Origin: Alphaproteobacteria bacterium
GTDB taxonomy: Bacteria > Pseudomonadota > Alphaproteobacteria > RS24
Reading direction: 5' to 3'
DNA: 64,000 nt
NCBI GenBank assembly: GCA_029248825.1
Contig: JAQWIP010000102.1
Span: 79,451 to 143,450 of the forward strand
Position numbers and translations under genes: made by a program. This document shows positions 44,214 to 52,495 of this stretch, piece after piece. The notes under the pieces were generated by a model, which saw nothing but the letters and a program-made list of their open reading frames with translations, was not told the DNA's origin and searched no databases. Position 1 is the stretch's first letter; each line of letters opens with the position of its first letter.

Positions 44214-45431
44214 TCAAGATGTCTCCGCAGCGCTAAAATGCGCCGCGATATGTTGGGCTAAGGTTTGAGCCGTTTCGGTTTTGCTCATCTGACCAAAGGC
44301 TTCGGTTTTATCTTGGGCAACCAAGGTGGCGGCATTTTCATCGCCGCCCATCACGCCGCCTTCGACGCCGCTATCGAGCGCCACATTATTGGCGATAATC
44401 CAATCGCAATTTTTGCGAGCTAATTTATCGCGGGCAAAAGCCTCGACATTATGGGTCTCGGCGGCAAAGCCGATGAGCAGGCTCGGTTTTTGTTTCGAAC
44501 TGCCAAGGCTCGCCAGAATATCGCGGTTTTCTTGCAAAGCGAGGGCGGGCAGGCCGGTCTCGGTTTTCTTAAGTTTGTGTTCGGCGCAAAGCTCGGGGCG
44601 CCAATCGGCGACGGCTGCGGTCATCACGCCAATATCGAGCGGCAAAAGCGCGTGACAGGCGTCATACATTTGCGCGGCCGTTTCCAAGCGATGCATATGC
44701 ACGCCTGGCACATCGTCCAAAGCCGTGGGGCCAGATACCAAATGCACCTCGGCGCCCATGGCGGCCAGAGCTTGGGCAATCGCATAGCCTTGCTTGCCCG
44801 ACGAGCGATTGGCGATATAGCGCACGGGGTCAATCGGTTCATGGGTGGGGCCGGCGGTGACCAGAACTTTCTTGCCCTTCAGGGAACCCTCGCCGGTTTC
44901 GGTCAAAATAGAGGCGGCGCGCGCGGCAATCTCGCTCGGCTCGCTCATCCGCCCAAGGCCGAACTCGCCACAGGCCATGTCGCCCTCTTCGGGGCCGACA
45001 AAATGCAGGCCATCGGTTTTTAATTGCCCGAGGTTTCTTTGCGTGGCGGCGTGTTCCCACATGCGCACATTCATGGCGGGCGCCAGCATCACGGGTTTAT
45101 CGGTGGCCAATAAAGTGGTCGAGGCCAAATCATTGGCAATGCCTTGCGCGGCTTTGGCCATCAGGTCGGCGGTGGCGGGGGCGACCAAAATAAGGTCGGC
45201 ATCGCGCGATAATTGGATGTGACCCATCTCGGCTTCATCGGTCAAATCAAACAGGTTTTCATAGACTTTATCGCCCGACACAGAGGCCAGCGAGAGCGGC
45301 GAGACAAATTGTTCGGCCGCCGCCGTCAGCAAGCAGCGCACCGCCAAGCCTTGGCCCCGCAATTGGCGCACCAAATCGGGGGCTTTATAGGCCGCAATCC
45401 CGCCGCCAATAATCAAAAGAACGCGCTTCAT
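44214..45431 (-). CDS. coaBC: Bifunctional phosphopantothenoylcysteine decarboxylase / phosphopantothenate-cysteine ligase
   Basis: Two consecutive steps of coenzyme A synthesis in one 405-residue protein. The N-terminal FMN-dependent CoaC domain (about 1-185) contains APAMNVRMWEHAAT; the C-terminal CoaB ligase starts at about 188 with VTAGPTHEPIDPVRYIANRS. The ATG at 45431 fits with AAAGGG upstream; a TTG 21 bases earlier is in frame but places that site inside the gene. A candidate promoter lies just upstream. Confidence 0.96.
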   Translation of the reverse strand: MKRVLLIIGGGIAAYKAPDLVRQLRGQGLAVRCLLTAAAEQFVSPLSLASVSGDKVYENLFDLTDEAEMGHIQLSRDADLILVAPATADLMAKAAQGIANDLASTTLLATDKPVMLAPAMNVRMWEHAATQRNLGQLKTDGLHFVGPEEGDMACGEFGLGRMSEPSEIAARAASILTETGEGSLKGKKVLVTAGPTHEPIDPVRYIANRSSGKQGYAIAQALAAMGAEVHLVSGPTALDDVPGVHMHRLETAAQMYDACHALLPLDIGVMTAAVADWRPELCAEHKLKKTETGLPALALQENRDILASLGSSKQKPSLLIGFAAETHNVEAFARDKLARKNCDWIIANNVALDSGVEGGVMGGDENAATLVAQDKTEAFGQMSKTETAQTLAQHIAAHFSAAETS

Positions 45432-45460
45432 AAGGACAACCCTTTTCGTCAATGCTCGGC

Positions 45461-45489
45461 ACTCTAGCGTCTAAAGCGCTAATCTCCAA
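45461..45489 (-). promoter_or_regulatory. Candidate coaBC promoter
   Basis: On the minus strand TTGGAG (45489-45484) and TAGAGT (45466-45461) are separated by exactly 17 bases. It lies in the 105-base A/T-rich gap between ubiB and coaBC and would drive coaBC-dut-rrf2-cysK-moeB-like independently of ubiE-ubiB. Confidence 0.4.
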
Positions 45490-45536
45490 AAAAAATATGT
45501 AAATAAAAATAAAACCCGAAACGCAGCATCCGGCGG

Positions 45537-47075
45537 CTAGAAAATACCCGTAAGCGCCACAGCCAGCGCCCCTGCGGCGGCCGCCAAAGCGGCCAGCCCA
45601 AGACCGCGCGCCAGCGCATCGGTTTTCACGGGCGCGGTTTGGCCGGCGCCTAGATGGGCCATGGTTTCCAAAGCGGCCGCGCCGCGCTCGGCTTGGGCCA
45701 GAGTTTCGGGCAGGCGGCGCAAAGCGCGCAAAGTAGAGCCTGCATTGTCGCGCATATCGCGCAAAATCGCTTCCGGCCCGATTTGGCGGCGTAGCCAATC
45801 GGCCACCAGAGTTTCGCTGGCATCCCAAATATTGATTTTCGGGTCAAAGCTGCGCGCCACACCTTCCACGGTCACCATGGTTTTTTGCAGCAGCAAAAGT
45901 TGCGGCTGGGTGGCCATATCGAATTGTTCGGTAATCGCAAACAGCTGGCTCAAAACGCGCCCCATGGAAACATCATCGGCGTCGCGGTCGCGTATCGGCT
46001 CGCCAACCGAGCGCAGGGCTTGGGCAAATTCATGCACATCATGGTGGTCTGGCACATAGCCCGCTTCGATATGCACTTGGGCGAGTTTCACGTAATCGCG
46101 GGTGATGAAGCCGTGCAATATTTCGGCCAGAAAGCGGCGGCTGTCTTTATCGAGACGACCACAAATGCCCAAATCAATGGCCACAATCGTGCCGTCTTTT
46201 TGCACCAAGAGATTGCCTTGGTGCATATCGGCATGAAAAAACCCATCGCGCAAAACCAGCGTCAGGAAAATCTGCAACAGGCGGGTCGCCAAATCCGAGA
46301 GGTCATGGCCATGTTTTTGTAAACCTTCAATATCCGAGGCCGAGACGCCATCGACCCAGCTCATGGTCAAGACGCGGCGTCCGCTGGCTTCCCAAATAAT
46401 ATCGGGAACGCAAAAGCCTTTATCTTGGGCGGTGTTCTCGGCCATTTCGGACAGGGCGGCGGCTTCCATGCGGAAGTCGGTTTCGCCATTGATCGAGCGC
46501 GCCAAAGTGGTGATGGCATCAAGCGGGCGCAAGCGATGGGTGATGGGAAAAAACCGCTCTGCCCATTTGGCCATACGCGCCAATAATTCCAACTCGCCGC
46601 GCAATCGGTCTTCGACGCCTGGGCGCAAAAACTTCACGGCTAATTTCTGCCCCGTCTCGCGATGCGTCGCGACGTGCACTTGGGCAATCGATGCGGCGGC
46701 GATGGGGGGCCCCATGTCTTTAATAATGGCATCGGCATTGTCCAGCTCGGTCGCCAAAAGACGCGCCACTTGTTTGTCGCTAAACGGCGGCAGGCGGTCT
46801 TGCAAATGGCGCAAGTCTTGCGCCATCGCCAAGCCGATAATATCCGAGCGCGTCGCCAAAAACTGGCCGAGCTTGATATAGGTAGGGCCTAATTTTCGAA
46901 TTTTATCGGATAGCTCTTGGCCGCGTTGGTCTTCGCGAAAGCGCTTGGCGCCAAGGGTAAACAGGCGGCATGCGAAGCGAATGCGAAACGGTGCCTCGGT
47001 AAAAAAATCGGGCGGCAAAAGCGCATCTTGCGCCAGCAGCAATCGCATCATGCGGAGGAGACGAAGCAAGCGCAT
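45537..47075 (-). CDS. ubiB: Ubiquinone biosynthesis accessory kinase-like protein UbiB
   Basis: ABC1/ADCK-family atypical kinase-like ATPase of 512 residues supporting ubiquinone synthesis at the inner membrane. Visible features are the KxGQ-type motif KLGQFLATR, the lysine in LAVKFLRPGVED, the catalytic-loop-like FFHADMHQGNLLV and metal-binding AIDLGICGRLD, and a C-terminal hydrophobic anchor (about 488-510). It begins 2 bases after the final stop of ubiE, the usual ubiE-ubiB order. Confidence 0.95.
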   Translation of the reverse strand: MRLLRLLRMMRLLLAQDALLPPDFFTEAPFRIRFACRLFTLGAKRFREDQRGQELSDKIRKLGPTYIKLGQFLATRSDIIGLAMAQDLRHLQDRLPPFSDKQVARLLATELDNADAIIKDMGPPIAAASIAQVHVATHRETGQKLAVKFLRPGVEDRLRGELELLARMAKWAERFFPITHRLRPLDAITTLARSINGETDFRMEAAALSEMAENTAQDKGFCVPDIIWEASGRRVLTMSWVDGVSASDIEGLQKHGHDLSDLATRLLQIFLTLVLRDGFFHADMHQGNLLVQKDGTIVAIDLGICGRLDKDSRRFLAEILHGFITRDYVKLAQVHIEAGYVPDHHDVHEFAQALRSVGEPIRDRDADDVSMGRVLSQLFAITEQFDMATQPQLLLLQKTMVTVEGVARSFDPKINIWDASETLVADWLRRQIGPEAILRDMRDNAGSTLRALRRLPETLAQAERGAAALETMAHLGAGQTAPVKTDALARGLGLAALAAAAGALAVALTGIF

Positions 47076-47077
47076 GG

Positions 47078-47875
47078 CTAGGCTTTCCAGCCCATGTGCA
47101 AAGCGGCAATGCCGCCGCTCAGCAATTCATATTTCGGGCGCTTAAAGCCGGCGTCTCTTAGCTCATCCGCGAAAGCTTGCGCGGGCGGGAATTGGCGAAT
47201 GCTCTAGACCAAATATTGATAGGCCGAGGCATCTCCCGTCACCGCGCCGCCCATCGGCGGGATGACGTTGAAGGAATAAGCGTCATAGGCTTTTTGCAGC
47301 CAACGGCTCGGCATATGCGAGAACTCGAGGCAGACAAATCGCCCGCCCGGTTTCAACACGCGCAAGCTTTCGCGCAAGGCCACATCGCGGTGCGTCACAT
47401 TGCGAATGCCAAAGGCAATGGTGAGCACATCGACACTATTATCGGCCAGGGGCAGGGCTTCGGCGGTGCCGGTGAGAAAATCAACTTGCGCTGGCTCGCC
47501 CGCTTGGTTGATGCCTTCGCGCAAAGCGCGGGCCGCGCCCACGCGCACCATCTCGGCATTGGCGTCAATGACTTGCGCTTTCAAAGTAGAGTTTAATTTT
47601 TCGGCGCGTGCCAAAGCGCGAAAGGCAATATCGCCCGTGCCGCCGGCCACATCGACGAGGCGCAAATCGGCCTCGGGGCGAAGGTGCAGAGCCTCAATCA
47701 TCCGCCGTTTCCAGACGCGATGCAGCCCCGCCGACATCAGATCATTCATCAGATCATATTTATCGGCCACGCTATCAAAGACACCGCGCACCAGCCCTTG
47801 TTTTTCGCCCATGTCTACGGTGCGAAACCCAAAGTGGGTGGTGTCTGACTGGTTTGGTTCTCTTGGCTCACTCAT
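47078..47875 (-). pseudogene. ubiE: ubiE (ubiquinone/menaquinone C-methyltransferase) interrupted by an in-frame TAG
   Basis: SAM-dependent methyltransferase of ubiquinone synthesis. Reading leftward from the ATG at 47875, SAM motif I (VDVAGGTGDIAF) and the UbiE signatures (AFGIRNVTHRD, FVCLEFSHMP) are intact. At codon 224 (47206-47204) there is TAG where the family usually has glutamate in YLxESIRxFP. The next 41 codons, in the same frame, read SIRQFPPAQAFADELRDAGF and on to LLSGGIAALHMGWKA before the true stop at 47080-47078, i.e. a normal UbiE C-terminus. A single GAG to TAG change explains everything. It may be a real nonsense mutation, readthrough, or a base error; a fragment of 223 residues would lack the last strands of the fold. 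Confidence 0.85.
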
Positions 47876-47930
47876 CGAGGCGGAAGATAGCGGAAACTTG
47901 GGGGGAAGGCAAACGAGGCCATCGCGCCCA

Positions 47931-47969
47931 AAAAGCCAAATCGAAAAGCCAAATCGAAAAGCCAAGTCG
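47931..47969. repeat. Three tandem copies of a 13 bp repeat between ubiE and mutM
   Basis: AAAAGCCAAATCG occurs at 47931-47943 and 47944-47956, and with one change (AAAAGCCAAGTCG) at 47957-47969. It fills the middle of the divergent ubiE/mutM promoter region. Confidence 0.85.
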
Positions 47970-48011
47970 AAATGATTTTGCGCGCGCCCGCTTTGGCTTT
48001 ATGTTGCGCCC

Positions 48012-48890
48012 ATGCCTGAATTACCCGAAGTCGAAACGGTCCGCCGAGGCCTGTCGCCCCATATCGAAGGGCGCACCATTACCAAAGTGCATTTGGCGCG
48101 CCCTGACTTGCGCTTTGCGTTCCCCGAGGGATTTGCCGCGCGCTTGACGGGCGCCAAAATCACTCATTTTGGCCGCCGCGCCAAATATCTTCTGGCCGAG
48201 ATGGAAAAATCTGGCGAGGTGTTTTATTGGCTCAGCCACCTCGGCATGACCGGACGCTATATGTTAGAGACCCCCGATGCCGACCCGCTGGAGCCAGGGC
48301 TTTACGCCCATGAGGTCGCCCAACCCGTGGCGCTCAAACATGTGCATGTGCGCCTTGCCTTCGACGATGGCACGGTTTTGTCCTACGCCGACCCGCGCCG
48401 TTTCGGCTTTATGGATTTGGTGGAAGGCGCGCCCGATAATACACCGTTTCTCAAAGACCTTGGGCCCGAGCCTTTGAGCAATGAATTTCACGCAGAAATG
48501 CTGCTAGCCGCCTGCGCCACAAGAAAGAGTCCGATTAAAAATGTGCTGCTCGACCAGCGCGTGGTGTCGGGGCTGGGCAATATATATGTCTGCGAGGCCT
48601 TGTTTATGGCCGGCATTAGCCCGCGTCGCTTGGCCGCCAATGTGGGCGCCAAGCGATTGGCGCGTCTGGTGCCAGCCATTCGCGATGTTCTGGCGCGCGC
48701 CATTGAGGCGGGCGGTTCGAGTTTGCGCGATTTTGCCGATAGCGATGGCAAATTGGGTTATTTTCAGCATAATTTTTTGGTCTATGACCAAGAAGGCAAA
48801 CCCTGTTCGAGCCAAACCTGCCATGCTAGCATTCAGCGTATTGTGCAATCGGGGCGGTCGAGCTTTTACTGCCCGACGTGTCAAAGATAA
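48012..48890 (+). CDS. mutM: Formamidopyrimidine-DNA glycosylase
   Basis: Base-excision repair enzyme removing 8-oxoguanine and Fapy lesions, with AP lyase activity. The 292 residues start with the catalytic MPELPEVETVRRGL (P2 nucleophile, E3), include the VVSGLGNIYVCEALF helix-two-turn-helix region and end in a zinc finger with C-x4-C and YCPTCQR. The C-x4-C spacing is usual in alphaproteobacterial MutM. It is divergent from ubiE, a conserved arrangement. Confidence 0.97.
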   Translation: MPELPEVETVRRGLSPHIEGRTITKVHLARPDLRFAFPEGFAARLTGAKITHFGRRAKYLLAEMEKSGEVFYWLSHLGMTGRYMLETPDADPLEPGLYAHEVAQPVALKHVHVRLAFDDGTVLSYADPRRFGFMDLVEGAPDNTPFLKDLGPEPLSNEFHAEMLLAACATRKSPIKNVLLDQRVVSGLGNIYVCEALFMAGISPRRLAANVGAKRLARLVPAIRDVLARAIEAGGSSLRDFADSDGKLGYFQHNFLVYDQEGKPCSSQTCHASIQRIVQSGRSSFYCPTCQR

Positions 48891-48903
48891 GGAGATGAGG
48901 TTT

Positions 48904-49275
48904 ATGCGCCAGCTATCGGGCTTTTATCTATTGATGGTTCTAATTTGGGCGGGGCCAGCTGGCGCGCAATATCTCTCCGCCGCGCCCGATATTCCGCTGG
49001 CCGAGGGCTTTCGAGAAAACCCGGACGCGACGCTGGTTTTCGACAAGCCGCAGGGGCGTATTTTGCAAATGAGCGCGACGCAAGCCGTGGGGGCAAACCC
49101 CACGCGCACCCGCCAATTTTATACCGCCAGTCTGCCCAACTTGGGCTGGCGCGCGCGCCCCAGCCAAGACAAGAATATCTTGACTTTCAACCGCAAAGGC
49201 GAAACTTTGCGACTTAGCTTTCGCGCCGATACCGTGATTTTTGATCTGACGCCCAAAGCCCCTTTTGAGGACTGA
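48904..49275 (+). CDS. Small exported protein of unknown function (123 aa)
   Basis: Begins with a signal peptide (MRQLSGFYLLMVLIWAGPAGA, likely cleaved after AGA). The mature part of about 100 residues contains PLAEGFRENPDATLVFDKPQGRI and an FYTASLPNLGWR pattern resembling small alphaproteobacterial proteins found between mutM and an enoyl-CoA hydratase gene. No enzymatic motif is visible. GAGG and AAGGAG precede the start; an ATG at 48895 is also in frame but directly abuts that site. Confidence 0.75.
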   Translation: MRQLSGFYLLMVLIWAGPAGAQYLSAAPDIPLAEGFRENPDATLVFDKPQGRILQMSATQAVGANPTRTRQFYTASLPNLGWRARPSQDKNILTFNRKGETLRLSFRADTVIFDLTPKAPFED

Positions 49276-49278
49276 CCT

Positions 49279-50055
49279 ATGAAATATGAAAACATTCTCG
49301 TTGAAACCCGTGGCCGTGTTGGTCTGGTTACTTTGCATCGCCCGAATGCGCTCAATGCCCTGTGCCATGACCTCATGCTCGAGCTGACCCATGCCATCGA
49401 GGGGTTTGACGCCGATTCTGAAATTGGCTGCATGGTGATAACCGGCTCGCCCAAGGCGTTTGCCGCCGGAGCGGATATCAAAGAGATGTCGTCGAAAACC
49501 TATGCCGATGTGATGGCCGAAGACTTTATTACCACCAATTGGGAGGCGGCCGCCAAGGCGCGCAAACCCATTATCGCGGCAGTGGCTGGCTATGCTTTGG
49601 GCGGTGGCTGCGAGCTGGCCATGATGTGCGACTTTATTCTGGCCGCCGATACGGCCAAATTTGGCCAGCCTGAAATTAACCTCGGGGTTATTCCAGGCGC
49701 TGGCGGCACGCAGCGCCTCACGCGCTTTGTCGGCAAATCCAAAGCCATGGAAATGTGCCTGACGGGTCGCATGATGGATGCCGAAGAAGCCGAACGCTGT
49801 GGGCTGGTCTCGCGCATTATTGCGGCCGATGATTTGGTCGAAGAAGCGGTGAGCGTGGCCACGAAGATTGCTGAGAAATCTCTGCCATCGGTTTATACGG
49901 CGAAAGAATGCGTCGATGTGGCTTATGAGACGAGCTTGCGCGAGGGCGTGCATTATGAACGCCGCGTGTTTCATGCGCTGTTTGCTTTCGACGACCAAAG
50001 CGAAGGCATGGAAGCTTTTATCGAGAAGCGCGCGCCAAAGTTCACGCATAAGTAA
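49279..50055 (+). CDS. Enoyl-CoA hydratase
   Basis: Crotonase-fold enzyme of 258 residues hydrating 2-trans-enoyl-CoA in fatty acid beta-oxidation. The oxyanion-hole segment AFAAGADIKEM (about 65-75) and the catalytic glutamates in CELAMMCDF (about 114) and QPEINLGVIPGAGGTQRL (about 134) are present, so hydratase activity is likely. It starts 3 bases after the exported protein gene. The stop codon lies inside a 17 bp tandem duplication. Confidence 0.92.
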   Translation: MKYENILVETRGRVGLVTLHRPNALNALCHDLMLELTHAIEGFDADSEIGCMVITGSPKAFAAGADIKEMSSKTYADVMAEDFITTNWEAAAKARKPIIAAVAGYALGGGCELAMMCDFILAADTAKFGQPEINLGVIPGAGGTQRLTRFVGKSKAMEMCLTGRMMDAEEAERCGLVSRIIAADDLVEEAVSVATKIAEKSLPSVYTAKECVDVAYETSLREGVHYERRVFHALFAFDDQSEGMEAFIEKRAPKFTHK

Positions 50056-50071
50056 AGTTCACGCACAAGTA
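50038..50071 (+). repeat. 17 bp tandem duplication over the enoyl-CoA hydratase stop codon
   Basis: AAGTTCACGCATAAGTA (50038-50054) is followed directly by AAGTTCACGCACAAGTA (50055-50071), one base different. The first copy contains the stop. Confidence 0.85.
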
Positions 50072-50078
50072 AAGGGTG

Positions 50079-50107
50079 TTGACCTTACCGCAAGGGCGGC
50101 CTATAAC
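50079..50107 (+). promoter_or_regulatory. Strong candidate rpsT promoter
   Basis: TTGACC (50079-50084) and TATAAC (50102-50107) are spaced by exactly 17 bases, the best sigma-70-like match in the window. Transcription would start near 50114, about 50 bases before rpsT, and end at the terminator at 50453. Confidence 0.7.
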
Positions 50108-50166
50108 GCGCCCTTGAGCGGTGAAACGCCGCTCCATGATTTTTGTAAGAATTAGGATTTTAAACT

Positions 50167-50430
50167 ATGGCCAATACTAAATCAGCCAAGAAAATGGTTC
50201 GCAAAATTGAGCGTCGCACGGAGCGCAACCGCGACCAGCGTTCGCGTATGCGCACGTTTATTCGCCGCGTAGAAGAAGCTGTGGTGGCTGGAGATAAAGG
50301 CGAGGCTGTGGAAGCCCTGCGCATCGCGCAGCCTGCAATCGCGAGAGCGGGTCAAAAAGGTCTGATGCACAAACGCACCGCGTCGCGCAAAGTATCGCGT
50401 CTGGCGAAAAGTGTAAGCGCCATCGTTTAA
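50167..50430 (+). CDS. rpsT: 30S ribosomal protein S20
   Basis: Highly basic 87-residue protein binding the 5' domain of 16S rRNA. ANTKSAKKMVRKIERRTERN and GLMHKRTASRKVSRLAKSV are full-length S20 signatures. It appears monocistronic, with its own promoter upstream and an intrinsic terminator downstream. The mutM-hydratase-rpsT-dnaA order is typical of alphaproteobacteria. Confidence 0.98.
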   Translation: MANTKSAKKMVRKIERRTERNRDQRSRMRTFIRRVEEAVVAGDKGEAVEALRIAQPAIARAGQKGLMHKRTASRKVSRLAKSVSAIV

Positions 50431-50452
50431 GGCGGCTTGCTTTCATAAGTTC

Positions 50453-50481
50453 AAAAAGCCCGCGCTTGTCGCGGGCTTTTT
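50453..50481 (+). terminator. Intrinsic terminator after rpsT
   Basis: AAAAAGCCCGCG (50453-50464) pairs with CGCGGGCTTTTT (50470-50481) over 12 bp around CTTGT, with the T-run completing a standard terminator. Confidence 0.93.
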
Positions 50482-50786
50482 TGTGTCTGGTTTGCGCCTG
50501 GATTTTATCAAATGGCGCAGGTTTTATTTTCGCGAAAATGGGTTTCGCGCAAAACCCGTCAAGCTATTTATTTTCAAGAAAATTTAAAAAAATCGTCTGT
50601 TCTTGTTTCCTTCCCGTTGCTAACGTCGCCTCTTCTTCGTATCGTCTTTAAGCGTTGAAACCCGCAGTTTCTAGGCGATTTTTGGGATTTTTCGATTTCG
50701 ATTGGAATCCGTAAACGGAATCAACAGGCTAGGCGCAATAACAAAACACCTCCCCTTCCGGCGAGGTCAAATTTAAGGATTAGGCG
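50482..50786. promoter_or_regulatory. rpsT-dnaA intergenic region
   Basis: No gene is seen here. It contains a perfect palindrome TTTTCGCGAAAA (50527-50538), an inverted repeat GGGTTT/AAACCC (50540-50545 with 50552-50557) and two GANTC sites (GAATC at 50705-50709 and 50718-50722). TTGGAA at 50703-50708 overlaps the first GANTC and may be a -35 element, with GGCTAG (50727-50732) as a weak -10. I see no cluster of DnaA boxes (TTATNCACA), so nothing marks it as the replication origin. AAGGAT precedes dnaA. Confidence 0.4.
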
Positions 50787-52301
50787 ATGAGCGAGCAGTC
50801 AGGTAAGAGCGAAAATGAAAAAGATGTCGCCGCTTCGAATAGCGAGACGCTGGCTGCAAAACCCGCCGCGTCGAAAGCCGATGCGTTAAATGCACAATGG
50901 CATCGGGTGCGCTCGCGCCTGCGCGCCGAGCTGGGCGAAGCCACGTTTAATAGCTGGTTCAAATTGCTAGAAGTCAGCGGCGCGCAAAAAGGCCGCGTGA
51001 CGTTGCAAGTGCCAACGCGTTTCGTGCGCAGTTGGATTGAAGCGCATTATCTCACGCGCATTCGCGACCATTGGCAGGCGGAAGATGCAAGCGTGCGCCG
51101 CATTGATATCGAATTGCAGCCCGAATGGACGCCAAGCGACAAGAAACCAGAAGTGCGCGAGCAAAAAGCAGTGGCTCCGCGCAAAAGCCCAATGGCACCC
51201 CCGAGCCCGCCCGCGCCTGCGCGCGTGCCGCAAGCCACTTTTGAGCAAGGCTCGCGCGACGAGCTGGGCGCGCCTTTGGATACGCGCTTTACGTTTGATA
51301 ATTTCATCGTTGGCAAATCCAATGAATTGGCGCATGCGGCGGCGCGGCGTTTGGCCGAAGGCAAGGGCGTGGCTTTCAATCCACTGTTTCTTTATGGCGG
51401 CGTTGGCTTGGGCAAAACCCATTTGATGCACGCGATTGCTTGGGAAATTCGTCGCCAAGATCCGTCGCGCACGGTGCTTTATTTGTCAGCTGAAAAATTC
51501 ATGTATCAGTTCATCCGCGCCCTGCGGTTTAAAGATACCATGGCGTTTAAACAGCAATTCCGCGAAGTCGATGTGCTGATGATTGATGACATTCAATTCA
51601 TTGCGGGCAAGGATTCGACACAAGAAGAATTTTTCCACACGTTCAACGCGCTGATTGACCACAATCGCCAAGTGATTATTTCTGCCGACCGCTCGCCGAC
51701 CGATTTGGAAGGCATTGAGGAGCGCATTCGCTCGCGCCTTGGCTGGGGTCTGGTCGCCGATATTCATCCGACCGATTACGAGCTTCGCCTCGGCATTTTG
51801 CAGTCGAAAGCCGAAGCCCTATCGACGCGCGCCGATGCCATTCCAACGCCGCAGCCGGTGCTTGAGTTTTTAGCCCAGCGCATTGTTTCCAATGTGCGCG
51901 AGCTGGAAGGCGCGCTCAATCGGGTTGTGGCTTATGCCAGTTTTGTCGGCCGCCCAATTAGCCTCGAGATGGCGCAAGATGTCTTGCGCGATCTTTTGCG
52001 CGCGTCCGAGCGCCGCGTGACGATTGATGAAATTCAGCGCCGTGTGGCCGAATATTTCAATGTGAAAATGGGCGATATGTTGTCGGCTCGCCGCGCCCGT
52101 TCGGTGGCTCGCCCGCGCCAGATTGCTATGTATCTATCGAAGCAATTGACGACGCGCTCCTTGCCGGAGATTGGCCGCAAATTTGGCGGGCGCGACCATA
52201 CGACGGTCATTCATGCGGTGCGTAAAATCGAGCAATTGCGCGAAGAAGATGCCGCCCTCGACGAAGATGTCGACTTGCTGCGTCGGATGCTTGAGAACTA
52301 G
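50787..52301 (+). CDS. dnaA: Chromosomal replication initiator DnaA
   Basis: AAA+ initiator of 504 residues that binds DnaA boxes and melts the origin. Domain I (about 30-105; RLRAELGEATFNSWFK) is followed by a proline-rich linker, the ATPase with Walker A GGVGLGKTH (about 204-212) and Walker B LMIDDIQFI (about 261-269), and the C-terminal DNA-binding domain with the signature GGRDHTTVIHAVRKI (about 466-480). The N-terminal extension of about 30 residues is typical of this class. dnaN follows after 194 bases. Confidence 0.98.
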   Translation: MSEQSGKSENEKDVAASNSETLAAKPAASKADALNAQWHRVRSRLRAELGEATFNSWFKLLEVSGAQKGRVTLQVPTRFVRSWIEAHYLTRIRDHWQAEDASVRRIDIELQPEWTPSDKKPEVREQKAVAPRKSPMAPPSPPAPARVPQATFEQGSRDELGAPLDTRFTFDNFIVGKSNELAHAAARRLAEGKGVAFNPLFLYGGVGLGKTHLMHAIAWEIRRQDPSRTVLYLSAEKFMYQFIRALRFKDTMAFKQQFREVDVLMIDDIQFIAGKDSTQEEFFHTFNALIDHNRQVIISADRSPTDLEGIEERIRSRLGWGLVADIHPTDYELRLGILQSKAEALSTRADAIPTPQPVLEFLAQRIVSNVRELEGALNRVVAYASFVGRPISLEMAQDVLRDLLRASERRVTIDEIQRRVAEYFNVKMGDMLSARRARSVARPRQIAMYLSKQLTTRSLPEIGRKFGGRDHTTVIHAVRKIEQLREEDAALDEDVDLLRRMLEN

Positions 52302-52423
52302 GTTCGCTTGTTTCTTTGGTGTCGCGGGGCGTAAAAAAAACCCCCACGAGAATCCCCAACTCTGTTATAGTTTTCCCGAAAGATTCGTAAGGGCTGCGCG
52401 GCTTTTTTGCGAATAGACTGAGA

Positions 52424-52461
52424 CTTTGGAAATAAGCTAAAGCTCTGGAAATAAGCCAAAG
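52424..52461 (+). repeat. 19 bp tandem duplication between dnaA and dnaN
   Basis: CTTTGGAAATAAGCTAAAG (52424-52442) is followed directly by CTCTGGAAATAAGCCAAAG (52443-52461; 17 of 19 identical) and the start of a third copy (CTTTG). It ends about 35 bases before the dnaN start codon. Confidence 0.8.
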
Positions 52462-52495
52462 CTTTGCCCACATAAGACGACCAGGAGAGTGTGTC

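Noticed and set aside
47931..47969. CRISPR array
   Set aside because: The units are 13 bp and directly adjacent with no spacers, and there are no cas genes.
48012..48890. Altered zinc finger in MutM (C-x4-C)
   Set aside because: This spacing is common in alphaproteobacterial MutM proteins.
50431..50786. Replication origin upstream of dnaA
   Set aside because: No DnaA-box cluster and no pronounced AT-rich unwinding element; closeness to dnaA alone is weak evidence in this class.
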